Of a DNA stretch of 9,767 nt, positions 6,570 to 9,767 are shown piece by piece. The notes under the pieces are model-generated. The model did no database searches. It had not been told where the DNA came from and saw nothing but the letters and a program-made list of their open reading frames with translations. The DNA lies in the NCBI GenBank assembly GCA_030743915.1, contig JASLRP010000468.1:1-9767 (forward strand). Reading direction: 5' to 3'. The stretch's first letter is position 1, and each line of letters begins with the position of its first letter. The translations under genes were made by a program, and so were the position numbers. Source of the stretch: SAR202 cluster bacterium (GTDB taxonomy: Bacteria; Chloroflexota; Dehalococcoidia; Lucifugimonadales; UBA1123).

Positions 6570-6598
6570 ACTATATTGCCGACTTCACAGCCAGTCAA
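6570..6598 (-). promoter_or_regulatory. Sigma-70-type promoter of the HAD-LLM operon
   Basis: On the - strand TTGACT (6593-6598) and TATAGT (6570-6575) are separated by exactly 17 bases, each hexamer differing from consensus at one position. The expected start near 6563 gives a leader of about 36 bases before the HAD ATG. It diverges from the csoR promoter, with 32 bases between the two -35 boxes, and does not overlap the CsoR-type operator. Confidence 0.7.
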
Positions 6599-6630
6599 TC
6601 TTTCATCCCAGAATCCTCACATCGTCAGAC

Positions 6631-6659
6631 TTGACCAGCCCGAACATCGGCGTTATGCT
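6631..6659 (+). promoter_or_regulatory. Sigma-70-type promoter of the csoR-copA operon
   Basis: TTGACC (6631-6636) and TATGCT (6654-6659) are separated by 17 bases. The expected transcription start is about 6666, at the left edge of the CsoR-type operator, so a bound repressor would block initiation or early elongation. Confidence 0.65.
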
Positions 6660-6667
6660 GACTGCGA

Positions 6668-6692
6668 AACCCCTCCCCAGGGGGTATGGGTT
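6668..6692. promoter_or_regulatory. CsoR-type operator (GC-tract inverted repeat)
   Basis: This 25-bp near-palindrome is centred on 6680. The outer arms are AACCC (6668-6672) and GGGTT (6688-6692). The inner arms are CCC (6676-6678) and GGG (6682-6684). Nine of twelve positions pair. The core CCCCAGGGGGTATGGG (6675-6690) resembles known CsoR operators, which combine C-tracts and G-tracts with a TA-rich flank. It lies between the csoR promoter and the csoR start, as expected for autorepression lifted by Cu(I). Confidence 0.7.
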
Positions 6693-6715
6693 AGAGCAGC
6701 AGAAAGACGAACAAC

Positions 6716-7018
6716 ATGGCTACGACCGACACAGCCCACGAACACCATCAGCTTCCAGACGCCAAGAAGGACGCCCTGAAGCGACTCAACTACATTGACG
6801 GCCACCTCAACGGCGTCCGAAGGATGGTTGAGGAGGACCAGTACTGCGTCGATATCCTCAAGCAGACATTCGCCGTCCGACGCGCGATTCAGAAACTGGA
6901 ATCCAGACTGCTGGAAGGCCACTTGCATTCCTGCGTAATCGACGGAGTGAAGGACGGGCGCGAGGACCAAGTGCTTAGCGAGCTTCTGGAGCTATTCTCC
7001 CTGGCGGACAAGAGGTAA
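6716..7018 (+). CDS. csoR: Copper-sensing transcriptional repressor CsoR
   Basis: This 100-residue all-helical repressor (DUF156/CsoR-RcnR family) binds DNA as a tetramer and releases it on binding Cu(I). The Cu(I) ligands of Mycobacterium tuberculosis CsoR (Cys36, His61, Cys65) correspond with exact spacing to Cys44, His69 and Cys73: DQYCVDIL and LEGHLHSC. Second-shell Tyr35 and Glu81 correspond to Tyr43 and Glu89. This set identifies a copper sensor rather than the nickel (RcnR), formaldehyde (FrmR) or persulfide (CstR) branches. The N-terminal tail carries HEHH (8-11), possibly an extra metal-binding patch. The ATG has only a weak ribosome-binding site. Its stop is 3 bases before the copA ATG, and its last codons carry the copA Shine-Dalgarno site, so the two are translationally coupled. 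A CsoR-type operator lies 24 bases upstream of its start. Confidence 0.93.
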   Translation: MATTDTAHEHHQLPDAKKDALKRLNYIDGHLNGVRRMVEEDQYCVDILKQTFAVRRAIQKLESRLLEGHLHSCVIDGVKDGREDQVLSELLELFSLADKR

Positions 7019-7021
7019 TTC

Positions 7022-9499
7022 ATGGCTACACAAGCCCCCATTGAAAAGATGACCTTGCCTATCAAGGGCATGTACTGCGCCGCCTGCATAATCCATGTAT
7101 CCAACGCGCTGCAGGAGGTTGATGGCGTCGAGGAGGCCAACGTTAATCTCGCCACCGAGAAGGCCACCGTGACGCTGGATCACACGGTCGATCTCGGTGA
7201 CCTGACCTACGCCCTGGAGGATGCGGGGTATGGCATCGCCACTCAGGCGGTCACTCTTGGCCTAGGCGGGGTCACTTCCGCCGAAAGCGCGAAACAGATC
7301 GACGCCGCGATTCGGGATTTCGAAGGGGTAAACTCCATCGAAGTCGATCAACCAAACGAGCAGGTGACCATCGAGTACATCCCTGGACTCACGGGAATAT
7401 CCGACTTCCGACACGCCATTCAGGACGCCGGATTCAGCGTGCTGGCAGTCATAAGTGACGATGACGAAGCCTCCACTCCCAGAGATGTGAAAATCCTGCG
7501 CAACAAGTTCATCGTCAGCCTGATAATCTCCGGAGCCATCATGACCTTCATGGCGGCTCCGAGACTGGTCAACTGGCTGCCCTTCGACATGAATTACCTG
7601 CTATTCGCCTTGGCGCTGCCGGTGCAGGTCTGGGCGGGAAAGCAGTTCTACACCAGCGCGTGGGGCGCGGCCAAGCACTTCACCTCCAACATGAACACGC
7701 TTATCGCAGTGGGCACGTCTGTGGCCTTCCTTTACAGCGTCGTGGTGACGCTGGTTGGCGATGCTTCGTTCTTTGATGGCCAGGCCACTGACACCTATTT
7801 CGACACATCCACGGCAATTATCGGCCTGGTGCTTCTCGGGAAATTCATGGAGGCGAGGGCCAAGAGCCGGGCGTCCAACGCAATCAAAGCCCTGATGGGT
7901 CTCCAACCGAAGACCGCGCGAGTTGTGCGCGACGGCGAACACGTTGACATATCAATAGACGACCTGACCGTTGGCGACACCATTCTCGTACGCCCCGGCG
8001 AGCGCATCCCCGTGGACGGCGTGCTGGCCGAGGGCATCTCCTCGGTGGACGAGTCCATGCTCACCGGCGAGAGCGCACCCGTGGACAAGGAGCCTGGGAG
8101 CGAAGTTTACGGCGCCACGATAAATGGCAACGGAGGTTTCACGTTCACAGCAACCAAAGTCGGGCGCGACACCATGCTGTCCAACATCATCCGGCTGGTC
8201 GAGGAAGCCCAAGGTTCCAAGGCCCCCATCCAGCGGATGGCCGATCTGATCTCAGCATACTTCGTTCCTTCAGTCATTGGCGCCGCGTCGCTGGTGTTCC
8301 TGGTGTGGCTGATCTTCGGCCCTGAACCCAGTTACGTGACCGCGATTCTGACCGCCGTCGCAGTGCTGATTATCGCCTGCCCGTGCGCGATGGGTCTTGC
8401 GACTCCGACGGCCATCATGGTCGGAACCGGCAAGGGGGCCGAATTCGGAATCCTGATACGAAGCGCCGAAGCTCTGGAACGCGCTCACAAGGTCGAGGTC
8501 GTAGTGCTGGACAAGACGGGCACTCTCACAAGAGGCACGCCCACGGTCACGGACATCATCGCCCCAGACTTCGGAGACGACGAGCTTCTGAGGCTCGCGG
8601 CGTCAGCAGAGCAGGGTTCGGAACACTCACTGGCGTCGGCCATTGTCACAGCGGCTCAGGAGCGCAATCTGAACCTGGAACCCGTCACCGATTTCACCGC
8701 CCTGCCCGGCGCAGGCATCAAGGCACAGGTGAACGGCTCAAGCCTTACACTCGGAAATCTGGCCCTGATGAACCAGGAGAAATACCACCTCAACGGTATG
8801 GAGGCCAGAGCCTTGGAGCTTTCGGCCCAGGGCAAAACTCCCATGTTCATAGCCACCGATGGCGAGGTGCAGGGCATCATCGCCGTGGCCGACACCATCA
8901 AGCCCGAAGCCGTGGATGCGGTTCGCGGCCTCCAATCCCAGGGGAACGAGGTCGTGATGCTCACCGGCGACAACCGCCGCACCGCCGAGGCTATCGCAAA
9001 AGAAATCGGCATCGACAGGGTGGTCGCCGAGGTGATGCCTGCCGACAAAGCCGATCAAGTTATGATGATACAGAACGAAGGCAAGACGGTGGCGATGGTC
9101 GGCGACGGCATCAACGATGCTCCCGCCCTTGCCCAAGCAGACATCGGAATCGCCATCGGCACAGGCACCGACGTGGCCATCGAAGCCGCCGACGTAACGC
9201 TGGTGAGCGGCGACCTCCGGGGCGTCTCCTCCGCCGTGGCATTGAGTCGAGCTACCATGCGGGCCATCAAACAGAACCTGTTCTGGGCCTTCGCCTACAA
9301 CGTCGCGCTGATACCGGTAGCGGCGGGACTCCTGTACCTGATCTGGGGCGAAGGTGGAGCGCCATCGGCCCTGGAGCCTGTGTTCGGCGAGTCGGGATTC
9401 CTGAATCCCATTCTTGCGGCAGCAGCGATGGCCGTAAGCTCGGTCACCGTGGTGTCCAACTCGCTCAGACTCAAAAGATTCAAGCCGAAAACGAATTGA
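7022..9499 (+). CDS. copA: Cu(I)-exporting P1B-type ATPase CopA
   Basis: This 825-residue inner-membrane pump uses ATP to export Cu(I) from the cytoplasm. Domains in order: HMA1 (10-73) with GMYCAAC (Cys19, Cys22); a degenerate HMA2 (about 76-141) where the same motif reads GVTSAES (Ser86, Ser89); membrane segments from about 163; actuator TGES (348-351); transport motif CPC (453-455, in IIACPCAMGLATP); phosphorylated Asp497 in DKTGT; nucleotide-binding His535 in SEHSL, where SEHPL is usual; TGD (648-650); GDGINDAP (694-701); then FAYN (757-760) and MAVSS (803-807). CPC with the YN and MxxSS membrane motifs marks the Cu(I)-specific P1B-1 group. Length is typical for CopA with two HMA domains. 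AGAGGT (7011-7016) lies five bases before the ATG, inside the csoR end. It is expected to be controlled by the CsoR-type operator at 6668-6692. Confidence 0.96.
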   Translation: MATQAPIEKMTLPIKGMYCAACIIHVSNALQEVDGVEEANVNLATEKATVTLDHTVDLGDLTYALEDAGYGIATQAVTLGLGGVTSAESAKQIDAAIRDFEGVNSIEVDQPNEQVTIEYIPGLTGISDFRHAIQDAGFSVLAVISDDDEASTPRDVKILRNKFIVSLIISGAIMTFMAAPRLVNWLPFDMNYLLFALALPVQVWAGKQFYTSAWGAAKHFTSNMNTLIAVGTSVAFLYSVVVTLVGDASFFDGQATDTYFDTSTAIIGLVLLGKFMEARAKSRASNAIKALMGLQPKTARVVRDGEHVDISIDDLTVGDTILVRPGERIPVDGVLAEGISSVDESMLTGESAPVDKEPGSEVYGATINGNGGFTFTATKVGRDTMLSNIIRLVEEAQGSKAPIQRMADLISAYFVPSVIGAASLVFLVWLIFGPEPSYVTAILTAVAVLIIACPCAMGLATPTAIMVGTGKGAEFGILIRSAEALERAHKVEVVVLDKTGTLTRGTPTVTDIIAPDFGDDELLRLAASAEQGSEHSLASAIVTAAQERNLNLEPVTDFTALPGAGIKAQVNGSSLTLGNLALMNQEKYHLNGMEARALELSAQGKTPMFIATDGEVQGIIAVADTIKPEAVDAVRGLQSQGNEVVMLTGDNRRTAEAIAKEIGIDRVVAEVMPADKADQVMMIQNEGKTVAMVGDGINDAPALAQADIGIAIGTGTDVAIEAADVTLVSGDLRGVSSAVALSRATMRAIKQNLFWAFAYNVALIPVAAGLLYLIWGEGGAPSALEPVFGESGFLNPILAAAAMAVSSVTVVSNSLRLKRFKPKTN

Positions 9500-9533
9500 T
9501 CACCCATAGCGAATAACCACCCTGGAGGAAACA

Positions 9534-9737
9534 ATGAGATTGCCACTATTTGGAAAGAGCGGATCAAGCACGGCCAAGGACCCCGTTTGCGATATGGACG
9601 TTGACGTCCGCAACCCCAACGGGGGAAGCTACGAGTACAATGGCGAGACCTACTACTTCTGCGGGCCCGGCTGCAATCGGGCTTTCCAGAAGGAGCCGGA
9701 AGCATACCTGTCCGGCGACAAAAAGATCGAGATGTAA
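9534..9737 (+). CDS. YHS-domain small protein, probable copper-binding accessory
   Basis: This 67-residue protein consists of a short basic lead and one YHS domain: AKDPVCDMDV (14-23), then YEYNGETYYFCGPGCNRAF (33-51) and EPEAYL (54-59). Cys19, Cys43 and Cys47 are the conserved metal-binding cysteines. YHS domains occur alone beside CopA genes or fused to them, and are thought to bind or shuttle metal; the role here is inferred from context. GGAGG (9524-9528) lies five bases before the ATG. It starts 34 bases after the copA stop on the same strand with no terminator between, so it is probably the third gene of the csoR operon. No signal peptide or membrane segment is visible, so it should be cytoplasmic. 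Nothing recognisable follows in the last 30 bases of the window. Confidence 0.88.
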   Translation: MRLPLFGKSGSSTAKDPVCDMDVDVRNPNGGSYEYNGETYYFCGPGCNRAFQKEPEAYLSGDKKIEM

Positions 9738-9767
9738 TTCGGAGTTGCGCCCAGACGAATCGACAGG

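Noticed and set aside
6527..6598. A longer N-terminus for the HAD phosphatase starting at 6598
   Set aside because: The best promoter on that strand (6570-6598) would lie inside the extension, and the DLDGT motif would sit unusually far from the N-terminus.
8383..9516. A 377-codon open frame on the + strand inside copA
   Set aside because: It overlaps copA in another frame and its translation is rich in Arg, Gly and His, typical of a GC-rich shadow frame. copA has every family motif through this region.

Overview
This 9.8 kb window is a GC-rich bacterial chromosome segment with short intergenic gaps. Paired acyl-CoA dehydrogenase genes, a luciferase-like (probably F420-dependent) oxidoreductase, a lone PEP-utiliser swivelling-domain protein and a csoR-copA-YHS copper cassette together resemble environmental Chloroflexota (Dehalococcoidia/SAR202-like lineages). 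That placement rests on gene content only; no marker gene is present, and an actinobacterial-type relative cannot be excluded.

Layout. Positions 1-1917 (+) hold two adjacent acyl-CoA dehydrogenase genes, the first cut by the window edge. Catalytic features are split between them: the first has the helix-G glutamate, the second has the FAD-contacting RxQFG motif. They look like the subunits of one heteromeric enzyme. A stem-loop at 1924-1964 separates them from a convergent gene (1964-3559, -) for a PEP-utiliser-like protein that has the phosphohistidine swivelling domain but no ATP-grasp domain. Upstream of that gene, 3637-3847 contains no intact gene. It is a chimeric relict: the last 22 codons of a luciferase-like oxidoreductase (- strand) joined at a 6-bp shared sequence to the last 48 codons of an acyl-CoA dehydrogenase (+ strand). 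Intact relatives of both pieces lie in this same window (4672-5793 and 787-1917). Next on the - strand come a RimJ/RimL-type GNAT acetyltransferase (3890-4465), the luciferase-like oxidoreductase (4672-5793) and a HAD phosphatase (5822-6526). The last two look like one operon driven by a strong sigma-70-type promoter at 6570-6598.

From 6631 rightward (+) lies a copper-homeostasis operon: promoter, CsoR-type operator over the expected transcription start, csoR, a Cu(I) P1B-type ATPase (copA) and a small YHS-domain protein. By family knowledge, CsoR releases DNA when it binds Cu(I), CopA exports Cu(I), and the YHS protein may bind or pass on metal. CopA has two oddities: its second N-terminal metal-binding domain has serines in place of both CxxC cysteines, and its SEHPL motif reads SEHSL.

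I found no CRISPR array, rRNA, tRNA, transposase or insertion sequence, and no clearly new multi-gene system. The most unusual element is the fused pseudogene relict and the promoter that overlaps its edge.
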